A stretch of DNA of 64,000 nt from Antitrichia curtipendula (GCA_951230915.1 OX579633.1:20866574-20930573); one strand, 5' to 3'; positions 24,116-36,593 are shown, counted from the first letter of the stretch. Translations and numbers: made by a program. The notes: generated by a model from the sequence alone, not told the origin.

Positions 24116-24346
24116 AAAACCCTGGAAGGACACAGGGGTTCCCTGTAAAAATCATCATTTCTGAAACCGTGGGAATAATTGGTATTAAAAAAATAAAAAT
24201 AAATTCATTTGAAAGTCAAAATATTGTAGAAGATCTCTACTTTCCAAAACTGATTCCAAAAATGAATAGTTGTATTTTTGTCCTACACAAAAGAATGCCT
24301 TGTCATTCATTGGACACTAAACATCTACAGCGTCTTTTATGGGTTA
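24116..24346. mobile_element. TTAA-type MITE, 230-bp class, decayed
   Basis: It begins AAAACCCTGGAAGGACAC (first TTAA decayed to AAAA) and ends TTTTATGGGTTAC. The interior parallels 6191-6420 (AGTCAAAATATTGTAGAAGATCT, GAATAGTTGTATTTTTGTCCTA, TTGTCATTCATTGGAC). It is non-coding. Confidence 0.45.
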
Positions 24347-24499
24347 CATGCAAGGGAGGCTTGGGATGGAGGGATCTTGGAAAGTTAGTGGTTGGTGAGC
24401 AAGGGAGTCTGAGGGGGTCTTTGGGGGAGGATCTTGGGAGGGGAGTTGCACCAGAGCACAACATTGCAGCATAGCATCGTGGCCATTTTCTTAGTTTTT

Positions 24500-25099
24500 T
24501 AAGTGAAGTCTCAACGACCATGGACAAAGGGGAGAGGGAAAATTAGTGTAACTTTGAGTCAATTTTTTTTTTTGCCTTAAAAAAAAATCACTTCTAAAAA
24601 GTGGTGTCTTTTATGTTTTCACTATTTGGATTTGGAAAAAAAAAACTCTCTCAATGTACAAGAAATCTTTAAAAATTGACTAGTGTGTAGCCAATTTTTT
24701 TTTTATACCTTTTTGTATTACAAGGTGATTAGAGAGAGTTATAACTTGATTTTACTTATGAAATTTTTTATGAGTGTACCTAAGAGGATGTACTCCTCAA
24801 TGGCAAAGAGACTCAATCTTATGTAGGGAAAAAATTTTACTTCAAGAGGAACCAAAGTTTGTTGTTCCTATTGAGCAATGATGAAAGAAACTTTTTTATA
24901 AACTTTGAACATTAGAATCTTTCAATCCACACGGTCAAATGTGTTGAAATTTTTCACAAATAGAAGAAATATTCAACTACAATTTTGTATAATTTAAGTG
25001 TAAAAAACAAATTCAATTTCATTTTAGATCAACATACCAAAAAATCACAGTTTTTTGACAATGTCTCTTGCAAAAAAAACGTAGTTTTTGAGGGGTTAA
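24500..25099. mobile_element. Right part of a TTAA-type MITE
   Basis: It ends GTTTTTGAGGGGTTAA at 25099. The interior is colinear with the right half of the 36856-37803 element: TAGCCAATTT, AAAATTTTACT(C/T)CAA, ATCTTT(C/T)AATCC(A/G)C(A/G)CGGT, ACATACCAAAAAA(T/C)CACA and AATGTCTC. The matching left end is not clear; the 230-bp copy at 24116-24346 may have inserted near it or replaced it. Confidence 0.5.
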
Positions 25100-25651
25100 A
25101 TGATAGCCCACATTTATTTTAACTCAATTTTATTTCATTTTGGATTAAATGTAATCCCAACCTAAATGGATTGCATTAAAAAAATGTTAGTTTGTTGCAT
25201 AGCATGGTTTTGTTTTATTTTTTAATTCATGAATCATAATGACTATCATTATAATTGGTCATTTAATGACTTGGAACCGAAACAAGACTTGATTCATGGC
25301 CGCTTTACACCCAGAGGCTAGGCCAATTTCCATTATGGGTGATTGCACAAAATTTCAGCCCTTTTTGGACTAGAGGTTGTCCTCAATTATTCATTAGAAT
25401 AGATTATAACGGGGTCCAATTTTCCCATATGTTTGGGTTTAGAATACTTTCTTCTACATAGGTACATAATTGATTTTGGAGATGTACAGAGAGTGAGGAT
25501 GGCAATTTCGGATAAATGACACATTTTGAGGTGCCCACCATATTTAATTCTTGTACATCTTGTATTTTTTTCATCTTTGTTTGCTCATCGATGATGTCCA
25601 TCTAGAGATTGTATTATCTTAAAAATTGCAGAAACCATGCCAGCTTTCAAG

Positions 25652-26203
25652 TTAACCCTTAGAGGACCACAAGGCCATCAAGTGGCTTTTCGTAACTACA
25701 TTTGTAGAAAATTCAAAAAAATGGACCTCAATAATAATCTATGAACAACAATGAGATCCTAGAAGATTTTTTTAGCTGACTCTGTTGGTGCAATCTGATC
25801 AAAAAATGATCAATTGTGTAATTTTTGGAGAACTTTTAGAGAATGGAGAAGGCACTACAAGACACCACTTCGTATCCTCATATCTTTTTTTCACACCTCA
25901 CAATGTTTTAAGAAATTACACATCAAAATCATGATGGAGTTCTTAGATCATTTTGATTTCATCATTTCAATTTTAGCATATGTACAAAGTAACTGAATAT
26001 CTTTCATCCATCTTGTCAATGGTAACATTTTCTCAAAAAATTGTATGGTTTCATTGATCTTTTTTCCATAAGAAAGCTACAAAAGTCTTCTCATTTCAAC
26101 AATGGTGGTTATTAAAATTACTCAACACAAATAAAGAATAGTGCTTGTAACAAGAGTTATGCTCAAATCACCCCCGCATGCACCCTGGTCCTTTAGGGAT
26201 TAA
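25652..26203. mobile_element. TTAA-type MITE, 552 bp
   Basis: The left end is TTAACCCTTAGAGGACCA and the right end TGGTCCTTTAGGGATTAA, an inverse pair with two differences and TTAA on both sides. The interior is AT-rich and non-coding. The right TTAA is followed directly by AACCTCTAAAGGATAG, which resembles another left end and suggests a second, unfinished copy next door. Confidence 0.7.
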
Positions 26204-27916
26204 AACCTCTAAAGGATAGAGCCTATGACCATGTAGTCAAGCTTGAAAGTACTTCTCATTGTATCTTCTATTTCTTTTCTATTTATGAGTCAATTTTTTT
26301 TGCTTTCATTTCCCAGAGACAAAATCACACATCTAATATGTGTCATAAAGCTTTCAAAGTCTTTTGTGAAAAATTCAAATTACTATGAATTTTTAAAGAA
26401 AAAATGAAGAAAATTCATTTCAAGTACAAAACATGCTTAAATTTTTTGAACACATCTAAATATAAGTACATCATAAAGTAGAACATTGTAATAATTATAA
26501 TGATAATTTCCATGTTGCTCTAGATTTAAAAATATAATTATAGATCCTCAGAAGCTGAACTTCAAAAGATTCATTTTGTTCATTTTGCTCAAAAAGAAAA
26601 GAAATCGTTTTAAATATCAAAATCAAGTTTGAAGAGGGAAAAAAGCTACGAGTATTGAAATACATTGGATCATAGTATACCATTTTTTATATAAACCACC
26701 CCATATAAAATCAAAAACCATCTAAAATATCTTTAAATTAATTCTATGACGTGGATATGAAGTGACCCCTCCAAAAATATGTCACTAATCCTAAACCGCC
26801 ATCTACACTTTGTGCACATCTCTTCAATCAATTATGTACCTATGTGGAAGAAACTATTTTAAAACCAAACTTTGTTCCTTCATAACATTTGCATACAATA
26901 ACCAAATGTCACGTTCTTTAGTTTGTTGGAGACTCCTTTCAAGTGTCAACAAGAAAATATGAAAATTTGACCAGTCTAATAATAATAACTAGGCATAGAA
27001 GGAAAATGTGACAACTTGGGGGTACCCCCCCTACTATAGCATCAATACAGTTGCACACACAAATTGGATGAAAACAATCCATTCTTCAATATGCACAAAG
27101 CCTGGTAGTTGACCACCTAAATTAAAGGACACAAATTAAAGGTCCTCATTCAGTGTCTTTCGAAGGGAAGGGAAGGGAAGGGAAGGGAGGGAGGTGGGGG
27201 TAGGGTTGCTTTTTTGGGTTGCTTTTTTGGCCACGTGTCTGCTTGTTGGCCTTGTTGTATAAGGCTAATTTATAGAGGGAACATGTTGTCAGAGGCCAAC
27301 ATTTGGCGGGCTGAGCGGAATTTCGCTCAAAACAGAATCCCTGGTGGGTGGGGGGGGTGGGGGGGGGGGGGGCTTAAGAAAAGAATCAATTATAAAACTT
27401 CTGTATGTTGGTTCTTTAGGTTTGGATCTTTGTGAAGGACAGTTACACTTGTATGCAACGTTGCGGTGGCTCCCTTTAAAAACAATCATATAGTCACTGA
27501 TGATAATGGCCTTGCACGTATACATCACTACCTTTCAGGCACATGCATCCAAATTGCTTGGAATGATTCATGCAATTGTACACCGGAAATGGGCCCGCAG
27601 AAAAAAAGAAAAGGAAAGGAAAAAAGAAAAGGAAAGGAAAAAAGAAAAGCTAAGAATGGGTCACTCATTGTGCAAAGCATAGATCAACTGCATCCAAAGA
27701 AAAGGCCAGAGTCACAATACGGTAAGTACTTGCAGGCATGGAAACAGAAAGTGAAAAAAACACCACACTGAATAATGGAATTAGGTTGCCTGAATAATTA
27801 GGTGGCTTTACAAGAAAGAAACCTACTAAAGGCTTTTTTTACAAGCCATCAAAGTCAACAGATATTTCTATGGATATTTTCATTTGTACATGGCATGGAG
27901 ATTTGTGAGTTTCAGT
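26204..27916. other. Intergenic DNA with low-complexity tracts
   Basis: No supported gene. Visible tracts are repeated GGGAA near 27163-27190, a nearly pure G run at about 27347-27372, and AAAAAAGAAAAGGAAAGG tandem units at about 27598-27652. Long open frames across these tracts are translated low complexity. Confidence 0.6.
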
Positions 27917-28246
27917 TAAGGTAACAGGTCCAGAAATCGCCCACTTAAGAGCTGAAACTTAATTTTGGGAAGGCGAAACTTCTTGAAATATTTTTCAGTA
28001 AATTTTCCTTGAAAGAGAAGTAGATTTAGCATCTAACCTAAGTCGTTTCATATTTTTTGGAGCTTTTTGAAATTAGTTATGAAATTTTGAAGTTGAACTG
28101 GCATAGGGCTCCAAAATCGTCCACCCCTGAAATGTACACTGTTTGTACATCAGTGAAGGCTATGAAAAAACAACATGTACTAATCGTGTATATTTTATAG
28201 GCGGGCGGTTCTTAATGCCCGAACTATTCTCGAGCCTTCTACCTTA
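27917..28246. mobile_element. TA-flanked MITE (AGGTAGGAGG family), 330 bp
   Basis: The left end is TAAGGTAACAGGTCC and the right end GAGCCTTCTACCTTA. The interior has ATTTTTCAGTAAATTTTCCTTGAAAG and GTTTCATATTTTTTGGAGC, seen inverted in the copy at 33647-33963. It is non-coding. Confidence 0.55.
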
Positions 28247-28447
28247 CAACAACACCTAATTCAAAAGTACTGCGTTTTATGTAGGAATAGTAAATATTTA
28301 TATATCGGTAGTGTTGAATGTCAAGAAATTATTGAGGAGCTACCTCATTTCACTATTTAGTGTAAACTTTTTGTGCAATTGAACCATGGTGAATCAAAAA
28401 TATGTTCTTTGTAAGAAATTCAATTATGTTAAATTGGAGGGATTCCA

Positions 28448-29174
28448 TTAACTACTCCCCTTAGAGGACTAAAAAGCTCACTTTGGATTTTTTGAGAGCT
28501 TGGGCAAGTTTTGTTGACTTCATAATTTGGAAGTTTTAAATGAAATTTTGAGAATAGATGTTAATTGTCCTAATCTATACGTGAAGCTTTGTTTAGTACA
28601 ATCATTTTGATGAATATTGTAAAAATTATTAGTTTAAAAAAATTTCAATATCATATTAGGTAGCACAAAAATATATTCTGAAAAAATAAAATAAAAAATT
28701 TGGGGGGGGGGTGTAAATTGATACCTACTCAAAAACAGTAGAACCCTTCTATTCCAAATAATATGGTGAAAGTTACATGGTGTTTTATTTTGCAGGCAAT
28801 GAAGATAAAAAAAAACTATAAAAAAAATTCATCTTTTGCACTCAATTTTGAAAATTCAAACAAAAACAAAAACAAAGGGTATTGATTGTGTATCAAAATA
28901 TTTCCACCGTTTGGATTAACAATTTTCAATTTCTTGTAAAATTTATTAGTGGTTTAATTTATTTTTTCACTTAGTACTACCTTCTACTTTATAAAATTCT
29001 AACACATGAATATGAAAGCTTTTTTGGTTTAATTTTTTTACATATATTTCCAATCCATTTTTCAAAATATTGACAAAAATGTTGAACTTGCAATTAGTGG
29101 GTATATTCACTTTGGGGACAAGTATTTTGAAGCAAATTTGGGCCTTTAAGTATGAAAGAATCTTAGGGGATAAA
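28448..29174. mobile_element. Decayed TTAA-type MITE
   Basis: The left region reads TTAACTACTCCCCTTAGAGGAC (CCCCTTAGAGGAC matches the family end but is displaced from TTAA), and the right reads CTTAGGGGATAAA. Both ends are eroded. It is non-coding AT-rich sequence with a G9 run near 28703. Confidence 0.35.
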
Positions 29175-29457
29175 ATGGCATAGTAAGCCTTCTATAAAGG
29201 AAGGAAGGAGATGAAATGATTAGAGAGGGAGGAGTGAAAATTTTGGTTTATTGATGCACAATGTTGTGGATGAAATGCAATTTGCTTATTAATTATGCAT
29301 ATTTGTAGGTACAACAAGCAAATGTAAATGTCAAATGAAGCATGAAACATTGCCAATGTAACAAGATTGTCTTTAAAGATTTTTGTTCACTCCTATACAA
29401 AGATGCTCAACTTAAATACATGTCGTAGCACAAAGAAGCACAAATCCTACCTTTAGG

Positions 29458-30500
29458 TGTTCTAAATGACAAAACACCCAAGATGACCCGTGTATCGTTC
29501 CCAAAGGACTTTAACTGCAGCTTCCTCAAAATTACCGGAATGGGATCCGGAAAAACCAAATCCAAGCAAAAAGGATCCGGAACTATTAGTAACCGAAAGT
29601 AGAAGTTTAGCCTCGTATACGGAGGGGTCCGCTCTTATGTTAAGGAAGGACGCGTAAATCCTACCCTCCAGATGATTAGAGTGACTGAAGATTTCACTAA
29701 AAAGGAAAATAACAAAAGGACAGAAAAGGATGGGACGCAAGTTCTTCCTCACAACTAACCCGGAAACTAATCCACGCCAGCAGGTCACTCAAGAAACCCC
29801 TACAATCCCCACATAACTACAATGACAGACTCATCCGGATGCAATCCAAACAGTGGGATGTGGCGCCTTATTAACTAGGAGATTCCTCCTACCTTCCAGT
29901 TCCTCTCTTCTGGTTGCAACAAGACCTCTCAGACGTCAGCTAGCATTTGCCTTTCCTCTCAAGGACTCACCTAACCTAAGAATGGCTATCTCGCTCAGAA
30001 GACTCTCCAAGAAACATCAGCAGATGGAATTCCCTCCGAGTACACAAGGGTTTACAAAACCAATCCTCAATACTCTCGGACGCGGATCCGGAAGGAATCC
30101 GGGGACTAATTCTCCTCTTCTTTAAGCTTTCACTACCAAACTACTTGAACTAGCAATGGTCAAAACACTGCCTAACTCCTCAACACAAGACCAAGACTTT
30201 TCATACCAATACTCATGAAGGTGAAACCCAAGCTTTCTTTGCAGAAATTGAATAGGAAAACAAGAATAGGAAAACGCCCGGAGTTGGAACTAATTTCCAA
30301 CCCTTAAATACTAATCCCAAGGAATCCTAAAAGGCCCAAGGATCAAAAAGGAGAGGACCAGGATCATTCCTTATCCTTCCAAACTAACTGTCTAACTACA
30401 AGACAATCCGCAAAAGGTGGATCTTTAGATCCTAAAATTATAGAAACTCACGTCTAGGTGCATGCATCTCAAAAAGTAGCTGTCAACTAACTTTCTAACA
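29458..30500 (-). mobile_element. Probable 3' LTR of a retroelement
   Basis: On the minus strand the segment starts TGTTAG and ends AGAACA, i.e. TG...CA with TGTT/AACA symmetry. It contains a TATA-like TATTTAAGG near 30300 and follows a pol-like coding tail at 31000-30635. Composition is visibly richer in G+C, with repeated ATCCGG motifs, than the flanks, where it changes abruptly. No second LTR is in the window, so the limits come only from the TG/CA ends. An alternative is a solo LTR of unrelated origin. Confidence 0.4.
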
Positions 30501-30634
30501 CTCAAAAGCTTTAACTTTCCTTCACTTAACTGAACTAAACTTTCCTATAATTAAGTTAACTGAACTCTACTTTACTTTATTGTACTTTCCGCCTACTATT
30601 CCTAGGCTTATCCTAAGAACTCATACTTCTACTT

Positions 30635-31000
30635 CTACTTTCTACTATTCTTTGAAGAAGGTCCCTCGGTTTTGGAGACGCCCTTTCTTAGTGACTGTTT
30701 TCTACTGGTTGAAGGCTTAGTTGTCTTACCCTTAGCTGAAGTCTTCCCCTTAAAGCTGGACGGAAAAATCAAGGCCAAGTCAGATTCCTCTTCCTCTTCC
30801 AAGTCGAGTTGGGACTTGGATTCGGATCCGGATTCGGATTCGCTCTCCTCCTTTGCTAGCTGATTGGGCAACTTCTCTTCTCCCGAATGGTAACTCCCCA
30901 AAAGATACCTCCCGTTATATTTTGAAACCCGGCCCCGGTATTTGGAACGATCTCGGATCTCAATCCGATTCCGGTTCTCAATAAGAACAAGAAACTTTAC
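30635..31000 (-). pseudogene. Truncated retroelement polyprotein C-terminus
   Basis: A 121-codon open frame without its own ATG. It has a basic segment (IEIRDRSKYRGRVSKYNGRY, then LLGSYHSGEE), an acidic Glu/Ser/Asp tract, and a Lys/Ser-rich tail ending NSRK. The order (compact basic block before a charged tail, immediately upstream of a probable 3' LTR) suits the end of a Ty3-like pol product, but no catalytic motif is included. A TAG at 31003-31001 cuts it from any upstream frame. Identification as retroviral-type pol is inference from position and composition. Confidence 0.35.
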
Positions 31001-31167
31001 CTACTGGTCTTAACCTAGTTATCTATCTACGATTACTCTATTAGTATGGAACGTTAATTGTGGTAAGGTGTTTAGATTATCCTTAGATAAACCAAAAAAT
31101 TGTACCCCTATTAACTCCTTCCTCTACTTTCCTCACTAATCAAGACTTATCTTACTTTCCGGGCTCG

Positions 31168-32234
31168 GGTGATTGCACGAAACACTTAAAACCATATGTC
31201 ACACCCATAGGTTTTGATCTATTTTTCGGCCATAACTTTTGTTCTTTAGCTCAAAATGAATTGAAATTTATAGGAAAGCTACTTATAACTATCAGAAACC
31301 TTCCCTAATTTTTGGGTATTTTTCAAATATAATTTAGTATTTTTAAACAGCCCCCGATATTTTCTCACAATGCATGATTTAGGGGTTTTTTGCACGATTT
31401 GGAACCCAAAAAAACGAATTTTGAGCTGAAATTTGGAGAGGATGGTCTCTTAGTAGACTTATAGCTACTGTCCAAAGGAATTTCAAAAATACTTATTTCT
31501 ATGTGGTGTGGAAGTCCACAAAAATAGCTTCTTTCTGCATTTTTCTTAGAGTTATGGAACATTATTTTGGTGAGTTTTTTGGTCAAATCTCATCACCAAA
31601 ATGTTTTCTCAAATGAAAAAAATTTAGATTTTTTTTAAAAGAAAAATCCTATTTTTTACAAATTAAAATGTCAAAAGTGGTATTTTTTTCACCGAAATTC
31701 TATGTCCAAAGTTGTACTGAAGAATATACCACTTTGACATTTTAATTTGTAAAAAATAGGATTTTTTTTTTTTTTAAATCTAAAATTTTTGCATTTGAGA
31801 AAACTTTTGGGTGATGAGATTTGACCAAAAAACTCACCAAAATAATGTTCCATAACTCTAAGAAAAATGCAGAAAGAAGCTATTTTTGTGGACTTCCACA
31901 CCACATAGAAACAAGTATTTTTGAAATTCCTTTGGACAGTAGCTATAAGTCTACTAAGAGACCATCCTCTCCAAATTTCAGCTCAAAATTCGTTTTTTTG
32001 AGTACAAACGGAGCTAAAAACCCCAAAATCACCCATTTTGAGAAATATCGGGGCTGTTTAAAAATACTAAATTATTTTTGAAAAATTCTCAAAAATCAGA
32101 AAAGTTATATAATGGTCATGAGTAGCTTATCTAGAAATTTTGACTCATTTGGAGCTAAAACATAGAAGTTATGGCCAAAAAATCTAAGGTGTGACGAAAC
32201 GCAACAAATAGTACAGGTGTTTCGTGCAATCACC
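31168..32234. mobile_element. Long foldback element, 1.07 kb
   Basis: The outer 18 bp, GGTGATTGCACGAAACAC, recur exactly inverted at 32217-32234. Most of the interior is also palindromic: about 31360-31700 is nearly the exact inverse of about 31725-32050, meeting near 31710, so the two strands carry nearly identical 70-residue open frames. Those frames are by-products of the inverted duplication, not genes. Arms this similar suggest recent formation or gene conversion. A transcript would be a long double-stranded RNA. Confidence 0.85.
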
Positions 32235-32239
32235 TGCTC

Positions 32240-32560
32240 CCACAGTACAACTTAACCAGCTATAGCAAGCTCCCAAGCATTAGCACTGCTCTTTAACTCC
32301 ATCTCAGTCTTACAAAAATGCTCTTGCACTAGTTTGTTGACTTTTGCTAAAGCAATTCATCTAATATAATCTTTCAATCTTTGCCCTCAAAGTTTCTGAA
32401 TTTTTTTTCATACATTCTCATAGTAATCTCATACAATTTTTTACAGACAAATCTTAAAATAAATAAATATAAATAAATTTCCTTCACTACCCTAAAAAAT
32501 AATATTTATTTTTTTTAACATTTTTTGTTTGAAATGTGCCTTGGTCCTTTTAGGGGTTAA
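32240..32560. repeat. Right-end fragment of a TTAA-type MITE
   Basis: It ends GGTCCTTTTAGGGGTTAA at 32560. No left partner was found within 1.3 kb, possibly because of the foldback and retroelement to the left. The start is approximate. Confidence 0.4.
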
Positions 32561-33646
32561 AACATATTAATTCCCATTGTGAATTCCGCAAGTTTGGGGT
32601 GTCTATGTGGGGGTGTCAAGGTGGTGTGAACTCAGTTAGGAACCTGTCAACTTTACACAAGCAACAACATGTGGTCAATGAATGTGCTGAAGCTGCGGAC
32701 GGTGTCGGACTCGACATTTCACCCGACTTGTCACACACGAGATTAATACAAAGCAGCGACGTTGGCTTCATCGCTTACTGTGTGTTACCCGCTTTGGACG
32801 GAATCACAAACTTGACCCTTCCTTTACAATTGGGTTGTTTCACGGATTGTTTTCAATGGTGGCCTGTTACTGTAACTTTGATGTTGATGTTAACTTACAA
32901 GCTTGCGTGCACAAATATAAGTTAACTTAACTTATAGTTTGTTCACACTTGGTGTTAGGGGTGATGTTTGTAATGTTAATCCAGTCCAGAAATAGGTCTA
33001 AATTTGTTCATTAGACCACACTCTTTAACACACCAAGTGAGAACATACCTTTAACTTACAACAATGATAGAACCCCCAAAACTTTGTAGAGATTGACAGT
33101 TGGCTCTTTAGGATGCAGTCAAAGAAGAGTATTATTACAATCGTAGACTGAAACCATCCAACAACTGAAAGAGAATGGGATCAGTTATTTATGACGGGGG
33201 GCTGCGGTGGGGACCTCAGTTTAGCGTGGTTTTGAAACTTATCATTCCAACATCAATGAGGAAAGAAGTTAACTTTGTTTTGAAAACTTACCGTTGAAAC
33301 GTTAATGAGGAAACAAGTTAGTTTTTTTTCTTCCAATAACACCCTGAGTAAGTTAAAGTACAATGCTCCTCAATAGGAGATACTGTAGCCACAGAATGTA
33401 ATTTTTTTTCCCATAGGAAAATTTGAGAAGGAAATTTGAGAAATAAACTTATGTAGCATGGATTGATCATAATGTTCAAAAATATTATAGCTTGAGTATG
33501 TACAGTACAATCTTTGAGTACAAGTTAAAGAACACTTTGGCTAATCATGGTCTCGGTACAGTACAAAAATGTCCACAAGAAGACCCCACTCAAGTGAATT
33601 ATGGTAGTCAGCAATTGTGGGTCGTCTTGTGGTCAATTCTTTAGTC
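32561..33646. other. Intergenic DNA with an unassigned open frame
   Basis: A 108-codon plus-strand frame at 32599-32925 includes balanced composition (DGVGLDISPDLSHTRLIQSS), but no family is recognised and no splice context supports it. The rest is non-coding. Confidence 0.35.
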
Positions 33647-33963
33647 TAAGGTAGGAGGTCCTAAAATGGAGCGGGTTCTAAAACCAATCAAGCTCTAGAG
33701 GTACATTTTGCACTTTTCAATGTACAAGTGGTGTGCATTTGAGGAGGTGGTCGGTTTTAGAACCCACAAAAATGCACTTTTCTGCAACTTCAGAAATTCA
33801 TAACTAATTCCACAAAGCTTCAAAAAATATGAAACAACTTGGGTTAGATGTCAATTTTTCTTGCCTTTCAAGGAAAATTTACTGAAAAATATTTTAAAAA
33901 GTTCTACCTCCCCAAAAGTCAGCTTCAGCTCTTATATGAGCGGTTTATGGACCTCCTACCTTA
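33647..33963. mobile_element. TA-flanked MITE (AGGTAGGAGG family), 317 bp
   Basis: Best-preserved copy. The left end TAAGGTAGGAGGTCC and right end GGACCTCCTACCTTA are exact inverse copies over 15 bp. It is non-coding, and its right end abuts the left end of the TTAA element at 33961, sharing the TTA. Confidence 0.75.
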
Positions 33964-34881
33964 CCCCGTAAAGATTTCTGACTATGTTTTCATCAAAACG
34001 CTCCAAAATTGCTATTTCTAATACAAGTATCAAATTTTAGAAAAAAAAATCATTTTTGGACACATGTAACTATAGGATCTTGTAGTACTTTGGTTTGAGA
34101 AGATGTGAAAAAAATCAGTGTAGATTGCAAGATATTAGCGTTTGAAGTGATGAAAACCCTTTTTTGGACCCTACAAAAAATGGACAGCTGCACTTCACAA
34201 GGTCACATTTGTATGAAAAAAGGTCCAAAATGGTGGTGCTTCTTTAGATTCATTCTTTAAGGCAAGTTGGCTATACGCTTGAAAATTTCCAAATCATTTG
34301 GAATTGTACAACATATAGGAAAAATAGTAAGTAGAAAGAAATAGAAAATGATTCAAAATACTAAATTGTTGGGATTTATTTATGGAATTGAAAAATGGCA
34401 ATCCCAATGGTTGTAATGTTGTAATAAAAAATATGCATCCTATGATTTTATTTTATCCCAAAATATTGAAAATTGAGTTAAATAAAGAACTTCAAAGTTT
34501 ATTTTAGAGTAGAGATTCCATAACTACTCGCAAACTAAAACTCCTCATAACTTTCATCTTAGTAATAAAAATGGAATGATTCAAAGCTTTCCACTTATAT
34601 ATAAATCTAAAAAATCAATTTCAAATTTTTATTTCATAAAAATGATTTATTAAGAATTTTTTTGAATTGCGAAGGTTGTCCACTAAACATTGAAAACTAC
34701 ATATTATGCAAAAAACTTATAATCATGTAGTCAAAAATTATGAAGATTGTTGGACCCTAAAGCTACTTCTTGGGCACATATTATGTGAAAATTTCAAAGA
34801 AAAAAATAATAATTCCATTTGTAGTGAGCTGTCTAAAATTGCTATGTTGCCCAAAAATGCAGTATGATCCTTTAGAGGCTA
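33961..34881. mobile_element. TTAA-type MITE, about 921 bp, reversed
   Basis: It starts TTACCCCGTAAAG and ends GATCCTTTAGAGGCTAGG, both one or two changes from the family ends. The interior is colinear with the inverse of 19986-20924, including GACTATGTTTTCATC, AAGAAGCACCACCATTTTGGACC (inverted) and ATTTTGTAGGGTCC-like phrases. It is non-coding. Confidence 0.65.
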
Positions 34882-36362
34882 GGCAAACGGTGTTTCCACC
34901 AATGAAATGGTCACAAATTTCACCTAAGATATATTGGAATGATGGAACAATGTGATACTTGAGGGGCCCATTCAAAGTTAAAATGACTTTTATAAATTTT
35001 ATGAACCTAAGTGGAAAAATGGAAAAGACAATTACTGCCTCTTTTGAGCACATTGTCATTGTTATTGCCACCTAAATTTGTGTGTAATAAAACATAGAAT
35101 TATTTTGATATTGATAAAAATATTTCTCAATTATTCCCAATGGCATATCACATTATTAAAATTTAATTGATTTGACTTTTAATGAATTTTTCTTTTGGAA
35201 AATGAGAAAGTTGCTATGTGCCTATGTAGCTATGTTAATGTATTTGTGAATTGGTGGTAACGAAGAATGAGTAATTTTCAAGCAATTTCACTAACAACTA
35301 TAAGCATGTGCAAACAAGGTTTTGATTTTATATCACATAAGAACAAATGGAAAGTAAAAATGAATATAGAAGTCCATCCACAATATTCTTATATCACATC
35401 TCGTATCATATGCAAAAGTTATGAGAGGTCAAAATTTAATTGACAATTTTTCCAAATCTAGGCCCTAATTGTACATTGGTTTAAGAATGGGGGCATTTTA
35501 CAATGATTAATTACTTTTTTTGTAGAGCTATGTGAAAAACACTTTTGGATGGTTGGCCACCATTAGTAAATACTTCTTTCTCCATTTTGGCTTATAAAAC
35601 ATTAGTGATTGTTGGTATCTTACAGACCCAAAAGAGTGTGTGGCTTGTAATTTTAGTGCATATGGCTTCTTCAATTCTATTTTATATGACAATAAATTAA
35701 TTTAGTGAATTGACTTGTAACAATGGATAAATTAGAGTTAGTTGTAAAGTTTGTGCAATCAAGGACCATGAGTCTAAGTTTGAAAAAAACAAAGGATGAA
35801 ATTCCTTGAAACACCCAATTTCCAAGTTGGCAATTTTGACAACTTAAGAAGTTCTTTAAAGAAAAATTGTCAAAATTGTCATTTGGGATTAAGGTACAAT
35901 ATATCCATAGATGAGCTGCAAATGGGTCAACAATCCTCAAAGTGTTTGTAGTGGATATTTTTACCTTATGCAACATGCAAGTGGTTGCACAAAATTTTGT
36001 ATCTAATGTGAAATAATTAAAAAATTTCAAAGTTGAAACTTTTAGGAGTCTATAAGTGTAACCCAAAAGTGAATCCAAAATGTCTTGAAGAAAAATTATT
36101 CATAATATTAAAATGTTGCACCCAAACATAAGTGTGAGGTTCAAGAAAAATGACCCTAAATTGTACTTTTAGAAAGTTCCTGCCTCCCAATCATCATAAA
36201 TAAAACCATTCATTATCCAAAAGGATCCCAACTCCAATTTATTGTTATTCTTCATCTACACACCATTTTTAATATTTTCCTTGATCATTTTCCATCCCTA
36301 AAGAAAAGTTGACTTTTATAAGGTCAATTTTAGGTGAAGTTATATATCTTATTTGAGTTACA
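34882..36362. other. AT-rich intergenic DNA, no gene seen
   Basis: No recognised gene or complete element. A 133-codon minus-strand frame at 35677-36078 has no family match and low-complexity composition. Confidence 0.5.
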
Positions 36363-36593
36363 TTAACCCTTGAAAGGCCCATGAAATCCTTCTATACGGC
36401 CTATATTTAGCCTTATAACTTTTGAATTGTGGTTTAATATATCGTTTGTGATACATTATAATTTATGTTCTATCATGATCATTAATTTATTTTGAATTGA
36501 AAAATATTTGATAAATGTTTTTTTGGTCAAATACCATCAGATATAGAATATACTATACAACCACAAAGGGTCTTCAGGTCCTTCTAGGGTTAA
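36363..36593. mobile_element. TTAA-type MITE, 231 bp
   Basis: The left end is TTAACCCTTGAAAGGCCC; the right end, read inward from its TTAA, is TTAACCCTAGAAGGACC. TTAA lies at both borders. It is non-coding. The right end is strikingly like the TTAACCCTAGAAAG start known for the insect piggyBac element. Confidence 0.7.

Noticed and set aside
31365..32081. Matching 70-residue open frames on opposite strands
   Set aside because: They are the two arms of the foldback element read outward, not a conserved gene pair.
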